From an uncultured Prevotellaceae bacterium (GTDB lineage Bacteria; Bacteroidota; Bacteroidia; Bacteroidales; Bacteroidaceae), in NCBI GenBank assembly GCA_902792635.1, contig CADBAG010000022.1, forward strand, positions 1-39,326: a stretch of DNA of 39,326 nucleotides. Reading direction: 5' to 3'. How positions within the stretch are numbered: the stretch's first letter is position 1; every line of letters starts with the position of its first letter. Position numbers and translations under genes: made by a program. This document shows, one piece after another, positions 15,872-22,881 of the stretch. The notes beneath the pieces are model-generated. The model searched no databases. It had not been told where the DNA came from and saw only the letters and a program-made list of their open reading frames with translations.

Positions 15872-17932
15872 ATGAATGAATCGAATGGTCTAAGACGACC
15901 GATCCCTTTCGTCTTCCTGAGTTTCCTTGCGACCTACGTTATCGTAGGTTTTTTCCTCCGCTTTGTTTTAATAGCCGCCTCCCCGGCTGACGCCTCTTAC
16001 ACGGTTGGCGAAATACTGCGCAGCCTTTCCGTTGGTTTCCTATCCGACTTAGGCATGGGCGTTCTCTTGTGCATCCCGATGGCTGTCATCGCCCCAGGCC
16101 TCAACACGTGGAAATACAATAAGCCATGGAGTTATCTCTTCGGAGCACTGTGGTGGCTGGCTTTCATCTATTCCTGGATGCCATTCTCCATCTTCAAACA
16201 GTACGGTGGTGGTGCCCCGATGGTGGCTCGCATCTTCTTTGGTTGGAAAGCTATCAGCTTCTCATTGCGCTGGCTCATTCCCGGCATCCGTTCGGCCTGG
16301 CGACGCGTATCGGTCTATGCCTTGTGGGCTGTATACATATTTTTACTGCTCTGCATCTCTGCCGGTGAGTATTTCTTTTGGCAGGAGTTTGGCGTGCGCT
16401 ATAACTTTATCGCTGTCGACTATCTCGTCTATACCAATGAGGTCATCGGTAATATCATGGAGAGCTACAACATCGTGCCGTTGATGGCGATACTCATAGC
16501 CTTAACAGCACTGATCATCTGGCTTCAAGCTCATTTCCTCCGCATCCACTTAGATACCGTCAGCGAGTGGCGGCCATTGGTCCGCAACGAAGCAGTCTAT
16601 GTCGTTCTCTGTCTGTGCAGCTTTGGCTTAGTATCCTGGACACATGGCTTAGACAGCGGCGACCAGTATGTGAACCAGTTGGAACAAAACGGCGCCTGCG
16701 ACTTCGTCATTGCCTTCCGCAGCAACACGCTCGACTATAAGAAGTTCTATCCGATGATGCCGCAACAAACGTGTGTATCCGAATATCGCCAACAAGCAGG
16801 ACTCAATCGTAAGGATGAAAAGATGCTTGGAGACAGCTTGAGCCCACTACGCAAGAACATCGTGCTGATCACCGTGGAGAGTCTGAGCGCCGACTTCATG
16901 ACTCGCTACGGCAACAAGAACCATATCACGCCGAATCTTGACCGACTCGTCAGCAAGAGTCTCGTCTTCGACAGTCTCTATGCCTGCGGCAACCGCACGG
17001 TACGAGGCCTTGAAGCGCTATCACTCTGCATTCCACCATCGGCCGGCGAGAGCATCATCAAACGGCCGGAGAACCGTATGGGCAACTTATCTATTGGCTC
17101 TGTATTAAAGAAACAAGACTATACCGTACAGTTCCTCTATGGAGGCGACAGCTATTTTGACAACATGCGCGACTATTTCTCCCACAACAGTTATGAGGTC
17201 ATCGATCGCGCCTCCATCGCGCAGAAAGATATCCACTTTGAGAATATCTGGGGCGTCTGCGATGAGGATATCTTCGACAAAGGCTTGCAGGTCTTCGATG
17301 TTGACAGTAGGAAAGGCAAGCCTTTCTTTGCGCAGATCATGACGACGAGCAACCACCGGCCTTACACCTATCCGGAAGGCCGTATCCAGTTTGACGGTAA
17401 TCCGCAGTGTCGCGACGCTGCCGTGAAATACACCGACTACGCCATCGGGCGGTTCCTCTCGCAAGCCTCCAAGAAATCATGGTTCAAAAACACTGTTTTC
17501 ATCGTCATTGCCGACCATTGTGCCTCCAGCGCCGGCAAGACAAGTCTGCCGCTCGACAAGTATCACATCCCTTGCCTCGTCTACAGTCCGGGCTTCATCG
17601 TTCCCCAAGCATTCAAGAAGACATGCTCGCAGATTGACGTCATGCCTACACTGCTGTCGAAGCTCCATCTGCATGTCCAGGTACGGTTTGCAGGTACCAA
17701 CGTCTTCTCTCCAACCTATTCGCCTCGTGCGTTCATGGCAACCTATCAGGATTTAGGCTATTATGAGCGTGGACACCTCACCGTCCTCTCCCCAGTCCGC
17801 CGCGTCCGCCAATATAGCGTGAAGTGGATGGCAGACGGAACCACAGTCGAGATCCCATTGAAGCATGCCGATAAACAAGCAGCCCACAAGGCACAGGTGT
17901 GGTATCAGTATGTCAACACAGAGATAAAATAA
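15872..17932 (+). CDS. LTA synthase-family membrane phosphoglycerol/phospho-transferase
   Basis: This 686-aa inner-membrane protein has about five N-terminal TM helices (roughly 12-36, 56-75, 88-106, 147-165, 200-220), another at ~241-255, and a large periplasmic alkaline-phosphatase/sulfatase-fold domain (~325-650). Metal and active-site residues are recognisable: Glu336 in LITVESLSADF, the probable nucleophile Thr376 in CGNRTVRGLEAL, and Asp-His in FIVIADHCASS. The family (LtaS, MdoB/OpgB) transfers phosphoglycerol or similar groups to lipid-linked or periplasmic glycans. In Bacteroidota, which lack LTA, the acceptor is unknown. It follows a 22-bp repeat array and is probably monocistronic. 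Confidence 0.88.
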   Translation: MNESNGLRRPIPFVFLSFLATYVIVGFFLRFVLIAASPADASYTVGEILRSLSVGFLSDLGMGVLLCIPMAVIAPGLNTWKYNKPWSYLFGALWWLAFIYSWMPFSIFKQYGGGAPMVARIFFGWKAISFSLRWLIPGIRSAWRRVSVYALWAVYIFLLLCISAGEYFFWQEFGVRYNFIAVDYLVYTNEVIGNIMESYNIVPLMAILIALTALIIWLQAHFLRIHLDTVSEWRPLVRNEAVYVVLCLCSFGLVSWTHGLDSGDQYVNQLEQNGACDFVIAFRSNTLDYKKFYPMMPQQTCVSEYRQQAGLNRKDEKMLGDSLSPLRKNIVLITVESLSADFMTRYGNKNHITPNLDRLVSKSLVFDSLYACGNRTVRGLEALSLCIPPSAGESIIKRPENRMGNLSIGSVLKKQDYTVQFLYGGDSYFDNMRDYFSHNSYEVIDRASIAQKDIHFENIWGVCDEDIFDKGLQVFDVDSRKGKPFFAQIMTTSNHRPYTYPEGRIQFDGNPQCRDAAVKYTDYAIGRFLSQASKKSWFKNTVFIVIADHCASSAGKTSLPLDKYHIPCLVYSPGFIVPQAFKKTCSQIDVMPTLLSKLHLHVQVRFAGTNVFSPTYSPRAFMATYQDLGYYERGHLTVLSPVRRVRQYSVKWMADGTTVEIPLKHADKQAAHKAQVWYQYVNTEIK

Positions 17933-17967
17933 GGTGTTCTTCCGGTTTTCGGGTTGATACTGCAGTC

Positions 17968-18224
17968 AACCTCGAAGAGGTTGTACATGGTTAGCCCCAG
18001 GTAAGGAGCGCAGCGACGCAACCTGGGGTTCGGGGCAGGCGATTTAACCTGACCTGTCGGCCTCGAAGAGGGCGAACATGGGCGGAATGCTGGCTAAAGC
18101 TGATGGGTATTTAAACCATGTTCGCCCTCTTCGAGGCCGGAATTCAGGTCATCTACACTATTCTAACCCCACGTTTCGGCTGCGCCTCACGTGGGGCTAA
18201 CCATGTGGCACCTCTCCGAGGTGC
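17968..18224. repeat. Composite palindromic repeat, copy A
   Basis: Five modules lie in order: palindrome AACCTCGAAGAGGTT (17968-17982); stem CCCCAGGT/ACCTGGGG (17995-18002 with 18021-18028); a perfect 24-bp stem (18058-18081 with 18116-18139) containing CCTCGAAGAGGGCGAACATG; stem CCCCACGT/ACGTGGGG (18167-18174 with 18189-18196); palindrome GCACCTCTCCGAGGTGC (18208-18224). The last two modules are an inverted, diverged copy of the first two, so the element is a large inverted repeat around a central hairpin, like a REPIN or BIME. Confidence 0.85.
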
Positions 18225-18270
18225 GGGCGACCAACTCAACCTACCGCCCAAGCATCATCAACTTTGTTTA

Positions 18271-18318
18271 TGATAAGTTGGTTTCATAAATCTATGATAG
18301 GTTGGTTTCATAAATCAA
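18271..18318. repeat. Two 24-bp direct repeats upstream of dusB
   Basis: Positions 18271-18294 and 18295-18318 are tandem copies differing at three positions, each containing GTTGGTTTCATAAATC. They end 52 bp before the dusB -7 box, so they could be activator sites or a small tandem duplication. Confidence 0.7.
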
Positions 18319-18370
18319 CCCGAAAAAGTTGAAGAACCAAAATTATGATGGTTATTGCAAGGAAAAGCCG

Positions 18371-18378
18371 TAACTTTG
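18371..18378 (+). promoter_or_regulatory. -7 box of dusB
   Basis: TAACTTTG fits TAnnTTTG. It predicts a start near 18383 and a leader of about 60 nt. A TTG lies only 13 bp upstream, so the -33 element is uncertain. Confidence 0.6.
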
Positions 18379-18444
18379 CAGAAAGGATCAGAAAAGATCC
18401 ATTATATTAAAGCATTTATAATAAGTCAATAATAGACGATTCAT

Positions 18445-19455
18445 ATGAAGATAGGCAATATAGACTTTGGTAGCAGGCCATTGTTTCTTGCACCCATGGA
18501 GGATGTAACGGACATCGGCTTCCGTAAGCTTTGCAAACGCTATGGGGCGGCGATGGTGTACACGGAGTTTGTCTCCGCAGACGCTATAATCCGCTCTATC
18601 CCAAGCACTTTATCAAAGATGAAGGTAGATGACGATGAACGGCCGGTAGGCATCCAGATCTACGGGCACGATGTCGACTCGATGGTCGAAGCAGCGAAGA
18701 TCGTGGAGACATTCCACCCCGATATCATCGACCTTAACTTTGGCTGTCCAGTGAAGAAAGTGGCTGGTAAAGGCGCAGGAGCCGGACTGCTGAAGAATAT
18801 CCCGCTCATGTTAGAGATCACGCGCGAAGTGGTAAAGGCTGTGCATACGCCTGTGACCGCCAAGACCCGTTTAGGCTGGGACAAGGAAAACCTGATTATC
18901 ACAACATTGGCAGAGCAACTCCAAGACTGTGGTATCCAGGCACTTACTATCCATGGCCGTACCCGCTCGCAGATGTATACAGGCGAAGCTGACTGGACGC
19001 TGATCGGTGAGGTGAAGAAGAATCCGCGTATCCATATTCCTATCATCGGCAACGGCGATATCACAACCCCGGAGAAGGCTGAGGAAGCCTTTGATAAGTA
19101 TGGTGTGGACGCCGTGATGATTGGCCGTGCCACCTTCGGAAGGCCTTGGTTTTTCAAGGAATGCCGCGACTTTATGGACGCCAAGACACAAAAAGAGGGT
19201 GCAGATAGCATACCTGCTGCACCCTTGACAATTGATGATAAGATAGACATCTTAGAAGAGCAGCTGCGCATCAACGTGGAGCGTATTGACGAGTACCGAG
19301 GCATCCTGCACACGCGCCGCCACCTCGCCGCCTCCCCTATCTTCAAGAATATACCCAACTTCCGACAGACACGTATCGCTATGTTGCGGGCAAATACCGT
19401 CGAGGAAGTTGTCAAGATCTTAGAAGATTGCCGGCTGAAACTCAAACAGTTATGA
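18445..19455 (+). CDS. dusB: tRNA-dihydrouridine synthase (DusB type)
   Basis: This 336-aa flavoenzyme reduces specific uridines in tRNA to dihydrouridine using FMN and NADPH. The TIM-barrel domain begins with LFLAPMEDVTDIGFRKLC (14-30). The catalytic cysteine is Cys101 in LNFGCPVKKVAGKGAGAGLL, the FMN/tRNA-binding segment is ALTIHGRTRSQMYTG, and the FMN phosphate site includes IGNGDI and VMIGRATFGRPWFF. A helical C-terminal domain follows. Length and motifs are those of DusB. It stands alone between two copies of a composite palindromic repeat. Confidence 0.94.
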   Translation: MKIGNIDFGSRPLFLAPMEDVTDIGFRKLCKRYGAAMVYTEFVSADAIIRSIPSTLSKMKVDDDERPVGIQIYGHDVDSMVEAAKIVETFHPDIIDLNFGCPVKKVAGKGAGAGLLKNIPLMLEITREVVKAVHTPVTAKTRLGWDKENLIITTLAEQLQDCGIQALTIHGRTRSQMYTGEADWTLIGEVKKNPRIHIPIIGNGDITTPEKAEEAFDKYGVDAVMIGRATFGRPWFFKECRDFMDAKTQKEGADSIPAAPLTIDDKIDILEEQLRINVERIDEYRGILHTRRHLAASPIFKNIPNFRQTRIAMLRANTVEEVVKILEDCRLKLKQL

Positions 19456-19548
19456 CAAAGCTGCGACAAAAGTGTGAATTGATTTAATATTTATTAACTC
19501 ATTATTTTAGCATACATAACTTTCTGTCTTCAGGTTTGTGGTTGTTCA

Positions 19549-19793
19549 GGTCCCCGAAGGGGGGCCAACATGGTTAGCCCCAGGTAAGGAGCGCAGCGAC
19601 GCAACCTGGGGTTGAGGTCCGGTGTGGCTTGTTGCAATCCGGCCTCGAAGAGGGCGAACATGGTCTATGGTAATCGGTACATAACCATGTTCGCCCTCTC
19701 CGAGGCCGGTTTTCAGGTTATGCGTCTCCGTCCAACCCCACGTTTCGGCTACGCCTCACGTGGGGCTAACCATGTGGCACCTCTCCGAGGTGC
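19549..19793. repeat. Composite palindromic repeat, copy B
   Basis: It has the same five-module order as copy A: a GGTCCCCGAAGGGGGGCC-like palindrome (19549-19566); stem CCCCAGGT/ACCTGGGG (19578-19585 with 19604-19611); central stem 19639-19664 with 19684-19709 (one mismatch in 26 bp); stem CCCCACGT/ACGTGGGG (19736-19743 with 19758-19765); palindrome GCACCTCTCCGAGGTGC (19777-19793). The loops of the central hairpin and the spacers differ completely from copy A, while stems are conserved. Confidence 0.85.
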
Positions 19794-19825
19794 TTATTGG
19801 ATTAGAATTCCTTAATCGAAACACA

Positions 19826-19866
19826 CAAAAAGGCCGCAAGCGGAAACGAGTTCTGCTTGCGGCCTT
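19826..19866 (-). terminator. Intrinsic terminator of the 30-aa peptide gene
   Basis: A perfect 12-bp stem (AAGGCCGCAAGC, 19830-19841, with GCTTGCGGCCTT, 19855-19866) encloses a 13-nt loop. On the minus strand it ends in TTTTTG, so it stops the small-peptide transcript. The plus-strand side lacks a clear T tract. Confidence 0.8.
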
Positions 19867-19939
19867 CTATATATCAAGTTCTATGCTTTCTCTATAACAC
19901 TCTCTCGAGTGTGGTTCCTCCAATCTTCATTCTCAAGTC

Positions 19940-20032
19940 TTAAGCCTCAGCGTTTCTGCCCATGTGGACACCAACGAGAGCGATAAGACCAAACATCAAT
20001 GCTGTTGTAGCAATAAACGTACTGAATGTCAT
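19940..20032 (-). CDS. 30-aa single-TM small membrane peptide
   Basis: The reading frame encodes MTFSTFIATTALMFGLIALV followed by GVHMGRNAEA. It is one hydrophobic helix (~5-24) with a short basic/polar C-terminus, too short for ordinary gene callers. The frame is closed by TAG four codons before the ATG. Reality is supported by context: a TTG-N19-TACCTTTG promoter (20127-20098) lies ~60 nt upstream and a strong terminator 74 nt downstream, so this peptide is the only coding content of a ~265-nt transcript. The function is unknown. The alternative is a non-coding RNA in which the frame is incidental. No ribosome site is obvious, which is usual in this phylum. Confidence 0.62.
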   Translation of the reverse strand: MTFSTFIATTALMFGLIALVGVHMGRNAEA

Positions 20033-20097
20033 AATACTAAACTATTAATATGTTATCCTTTATACTTATTATCTTGTATCTTTCTCTATTGACACTG

Positions 20098-20127
20098 CAA
20101 AGGTAGTGCCTTTAGAGGAACCCACAA
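20098..20127 (-). promoter_or_regulatory. Promoter of the 30-aa peptide gene
   Basis: On the minus strand TTG (20127-20125), a 19-bp spacer and TACCTTTG (20105-20098) match the Bacteroidota consensus fully. There is no other gene within reach except the 30-codon frame starting at 20032. Confidence 0.78.
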
Positions 20128-20165
20128 AAAGAAGTAACATTATTGTGTATTATGAACACGCTTTC

Positions 20166-20198
20166 TTGACTGCCGTCAAGCCGCTTGACCATCGTCAA
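20166..20198. repeat. Two small palindromes TTGAC-N4-GTCAA, 19 bp apart
   Basis: TTGAC-TGCC-GTCAA (20166-20179) and TTGAC-CATC-GTCAA (20185-20198) lie between the methyltransferase terminator and the small-peptide promoter. They could be a two-site operator or part of a terminator for the minus-strand gene. Confidence 0.5.
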
Positions 20199-20202
20199 TT
20201 CT

Positions 20203-20231
20203 TGTCAGAGTGACTATTTGGCACTCTGACA
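20203..20231 (-). terminator. Hairpin overlapping the methyltransferase stop codon
   Basis: TGTCAGAGTG (20203-20212) pairs perfectly with CACTCTGACA (20222-20231). The stop codon TAG of the gene lies at the loop, so the last sense codons form one arm. No strong T tract follows on the minus strand; it may protect the mRNA end or act as a weak terminator. Confidence 0.5.
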
Positions 20232-21482
20232 GACGAAAACGACATGATTTCCTTGTACGGTTGTGACAAAAAGATAGTTATCACCGCCATCTTTCAGTTT
20301 GAGCCGCTTACGGAGCTCTTCTGGAGAGAGCGGAAAGTTGCGGGTAGCAATATTTGCCTGAGTGATCCCAGTCAACTTCTTTCGCAGTTCTTTCTTGTTC
20401 ATCGTAGAGACAGCCTCGATACGGAACCTTCGGCCGGGGAAGTTCTCTATGTCATGGTCCCCTATATAATAATGTGTATCGCGGTCGAGCATCTGAAGGC
20501 TAAAGGCATGAGAGATCTCGGCAAAGACACCGGCTTTCATGATAGAGGCATTGGGCACAAAAAGATAACGACCGGTCTCGTCGCCCAATTTTCTATCTAA
20601 CAGCAGTGGCTCCCGCTGAGCATCATCCGTTATCTCTGTTTCGAAGCGCTGCTGATCATTGACACAGACCATCTCGACACGCTGACCCTCAGCTGAAGAC
20701 CCTGACCGAAGAATAATAAGTAGTTCCTTGCATTCGTTCTTAACGGATACCACATGAACCTCACAATGAACAGCGCTTATCTGAAAAGGAAGGTTGGCCG
20801 TGAGTTGCTTCACCGCTTCATGCCAGTCGAGCATTGGAGAGAGCTTGATCATGACAACATCCGCACATCGAAAAAGTTCATCACGGATACCGAGAACATC
20901 CGGCGTACAGTCTTCCAAGCGAAACACTTTCTTGCCATGAACATCCCGGCGGGCTGGGTCAAGAAAAATAACAGTCTTATGATTGGCATCTGTGACCTTA
21001 TCAAGACTTTCTATAGCAAGCTTATGAAGATACTCTACCCCATCTCCGCTGACCGTCTCCACATTCTGTAAACCAAGCACAGCAAAGTTATGCTTAGCCA
21101 CATCCACCAGTTGAGCATTCCGCTCTACATAGACTGCATGCCGAAATCCTCGGGACATCAGCGAGAAGTCAACCCCAAAGCCGCCGGTGAGGTCAATGAG
21201 CGTTGCTTTCTGTGGCTCACAGCACCGGACAAGGCATTCCCGTTTATAGCGCGCCGTTTCCTCACTCGAGCACTGCTCCATGTTGAGGTGAGGTGGATAG
21301 ATGATACCTTCTGTAGCAGCCCAGGTAGGGAGTTTCAGCCTTGCCGTCTGCCACCCCTGGATCTGGTCCAAGGCGAACGGCATATCGACAGCCTCATCCT
21401 TGCTGCCTTTCAGCGCCAACGCACGCACATCATCAAGACGGTGCTGGCGGATAAATCGAGCGGTTTCATCGGTGATAATCAT
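20214..21482 (-). CDS. THUMP-like class I SAM-dependent methyltransferase
   Basis: This 422-aa cytoplasmic protein has a Rossmann-fold methyltransferase core with motif I LIDLTGGFGVDFSL (95-108), motif II VYVERNAQLVDVAKHNF and a catalytic-region candidate VIFLDPARRD. The C-terminal ~100 residues resemble the THUMP-like RNA-binding tail found in Bacteroidota homologues (HYYIGDHDIENFPGRRFRIE). An RNA nucleotide is the likely substrate, but target and position are unknown. It lies 47 bp downstream of the M16 peptidase gene on the same strand with no convincing promoter between, so co-transcription is likely. The gap carries three GGATAAAG-like words. Confidence 0.83.
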   Translation of the reverse strand: MIITDETARFIRQHRLDDVRALALKGSKDEAVDMPFALDQIQGWQTARLKLPTWAATEGIIYPPHLNMEQCSSEETARYKRECLVRCCEPQKATLIDLTGGFGVDFSLMSRGFRHAVYVERNAQLVDVAKHNFAVLGLQNVETVSGDGVEYLHKLAIESLDKVTDANHKTVIFLDPARRDVHGKKVFRLEDCTPDVLGIRDELFRCADVVMIKLSPMLDWHEAVKQLTANLPFQISAVHCEVHVVSVKNECKELLIILRSGSSAEGQRVEMVCVNDQQRFETEITDDAQREPLLLDRKLGDETGRYLFVPNASIMKAGVFAEISHAFSLQMLDRDTHYYIGDHDIENFPGRRFRIEAVSTMNKKELRKKLTGITQANIATRNFPLSPEELRKRLKLKDGGDNYLFVTTVQGNHVVFVCQSAK

Positions 21483-21529
21483 ACCTGAAATGGATAAAGA
21501 TGTGGATAAAGGATATGGATAAAGTTACA

Positions 21530-22789
21530 TCACTTATAGATAAGTGTAGTCATTTTGTCCAGGTCAAAGACAGTCTGTGCCACACGCTGAATATCTTCAG
21601 CTGTCACGGCATCAATATCACGGAACATGGTCGACAGTTCTCTTGTCTTATTGTGGAAGAGATACACGCTGCCGAAGTCTAACGCGTAGTTTTCACGGTT
21701 GTCGCAGTCTACCGTAAGCTGCCCCCTAATTTGTTTCTTCGCGGCCTCCAACTGATGCGGTGTAAGCAGGGTTTCGCAGAACTTATCGAGCTCGCGGTGA
21801 ACAAGCCTCAAACAGCGTTTTACGTCCTTTTCATCGCACCCAAGGTAGGTACACCAAAGACCCGTATCACCGTATGTGACCATCGTACTCTCCACCGTAT
21901 AGACGAGTCCTCGGTGCTCACGCAACACGACATTGAGACGTGCATTCATCCCGCGGCCACCAAGGATATTATTGAGCAGATAGAGGCTCATGCGCTCCCG
22001 AAGCTGCGCATCACAACCACTATAGCTTCGGCAGCCAATCATGACATGCGCCTGATGTGTATCTTTCTCGCGGATGATGATATTATCACCATCTGTCTTC
22101 GATACATCGTCAAAGAAAGTCGATGAAACCGATGATTCGGGAAAATTTGGTTCGGCCTGATACGAAGCGTCAATGGGGATAGAAGGCAGTTTCTTACCGC
22201 CATACATAAAGAACACAGCGTTCTCCGGCCGATAGAACCGACGAGTGAAGCGTAGAGCATCGTCTGTAGTAAACGAACGCACACGAGCCGTGGTACCAAG
22301 GATATTGTGCCCCAACGGGTGACCTTTGAAGATAACATTCTCAAAGTCGTCATAGATAAGGTCAGCCGGAGAGTCGTTATAACTTTCTATCTCATCGCAG
22401 ATGACCTCCACCTCTTTGTTGATCTCCTTCTGCGGATAAATGGAGTGGAAGACAATGTCTGTAAGCAGATCTGTAGCCTTGCGAATATAATCGGCGGGAA
22501 CAGCAGCATAGAAGACCGTGCATTCCTTCGTAGTATAAGCATTGAGGCTGCCGCCCACACTCTCCAAACTGTTGAGAATATTCCATGCGCTACGATGCTC
22601 CGTACCTTTGAAAGTCATGTGCTCACAGAAATGCGCCAGGCCCTCTTCTGTGGGCTGTTCATTGCGTGAGCCTGCCGCAATCTGATAACCGAGGTAAACC
22701 ACAGGCGAATCTGAAGGCAGATGGATCGTGCGTAAGCCACTCGGCAAGACAGATGTCTCGTATCTTAATGTATTCTTGTTTTGTTCCAT
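21530..22789 (-). CDS. M16-family zinc metallopeptidase
   Basis: This 419-aa protein contains the inverted zinc motif HxxEH as HFCEH (53-57), with the third ligand expected in EVEVICDEIESYND ~75 residues later. The typical M16 second half (NNILGGRGMNARLNVVLREH then GLVYTVES) is present. No signal peptide is seen, so it is cytoplasmic or attached by other means. The family (pitrilysin, mitochondrial processing peptidase beta, PqqF) degrades peptides or processes precursors. The length corresponds to the ~45-kDa single-chain type. A TAATTTTG box ends five bases before the ATG, so the mRNA could be leaderless. Confidence 0.92.
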   Translation of the reverse strand: MEQNKNTLRYETSVLPSGLRTIHLPSDSPVVYLGYQIAAGSRNEQPTEEGLAHFCEHMTFKGTEHRSAWNILNSLESVGGSLNAYTTKECTVFYAAVPADYIRKATDLLTDIVFHSIYPQKEINKEVEVICDEIESYNDSPADLIYDDFENVIFKGHPLGHNILGTTARVRSFTTDDALRFTRRFYRPENAVFFMYGGKKLPSIPIDASYQAEPNFPESSVSSTFFDDVSKTDGDNIIIREKDTHQAHVMIGCRSYSGCDAQLRERMSLYLLNNILGGRGMNARLNVVLREHRGLVYTVESTMVTYGDTGLWCTYLGCDEKDVKRCLRLVHRELDKFCETLLTPHQLEAAKKQIRGQLTVDCDNRENYALDFGSVYLFHNKTRELSTMFRDIDAVTAEDIQRVAQTVFDLDKMTTLIYK

Positions 22790-22793
22790 ATTG

Positions 22794-22801
22794 CAAAATT
22801 A
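22794..22801 (-). promoter_or_regulatory. -7 box of the M16 gene, adjacent to the ATG
   Basis: TAATTTTG on the minus strand is followed by CAAT and then the ATG at 22789. If used, transcription would begin at or next to the start codon. There is no convincing TTG upstream. Confidence 0.45.
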
Positions 22802-22825
22802 CGGAAAAAAGTTGGAACGGATTCT

Positions 22826-22855
22826 TTGCAGTCTCTTTCTTTTGCATTATCTTTG
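22826..22855 (+). promoter_or_regulatory. Promoter of the PfkB-family kinase gene
   Basis: TTG (22826-22828), 19-bp spacer and TATCTTTG (22848-22855) match the consensus. The start is expected near 22860, giving a ~20-nt leader containing GAGGA before the ATG. Confidence 0.78.
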
Positions 22856-22881
22856 CCGACAATAAAAGATAATGAGGAATT

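Larger units (their letters stand above)
17933..18444. other. Intergenic region: composite repeat, direct repeat and dusB promoter
   Basis: These 512 bases hold no gene that I can support. They consist of the composite palindromic repeat (17968-18224), a 2 x 24 bp direct repeat (18271-18318) and a -7 box (18371-18378). The open frames crossing it are the palindromes read by chance. Confidence 0.8.
19456..19939. other. Intergenic region: composite repeat and terminator
   Basis: The stretch holds the second composite repeat (19549-19793), an intrinsic terminator (19826-19866) facing the minus strand, a small hairpin ACACTC-TCTC-GAGTGT (19897-19912) and a 19-bp sequence (19879-19897) that recurs at 36050-36068. 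I see no plus-strand gene; the minus-strand small gene begins beyond it. Confidence 0.75.

Noticed and set aside
17968-18224. Riboswitch or rRNA-like structure
   Set aside because: The conserved stems also occur before and after unrelated genes in variable arrangement and with unrelated loops, which fits a dispersed repeat better than a ligand-binding RNA.
20244-21488. Plus-strand frames over the THUMP-like methyltransferase
   Set aside because: Several short overlapping frames in one region with no domain; the minus strand has an intact SAM motif and a full-length gene.
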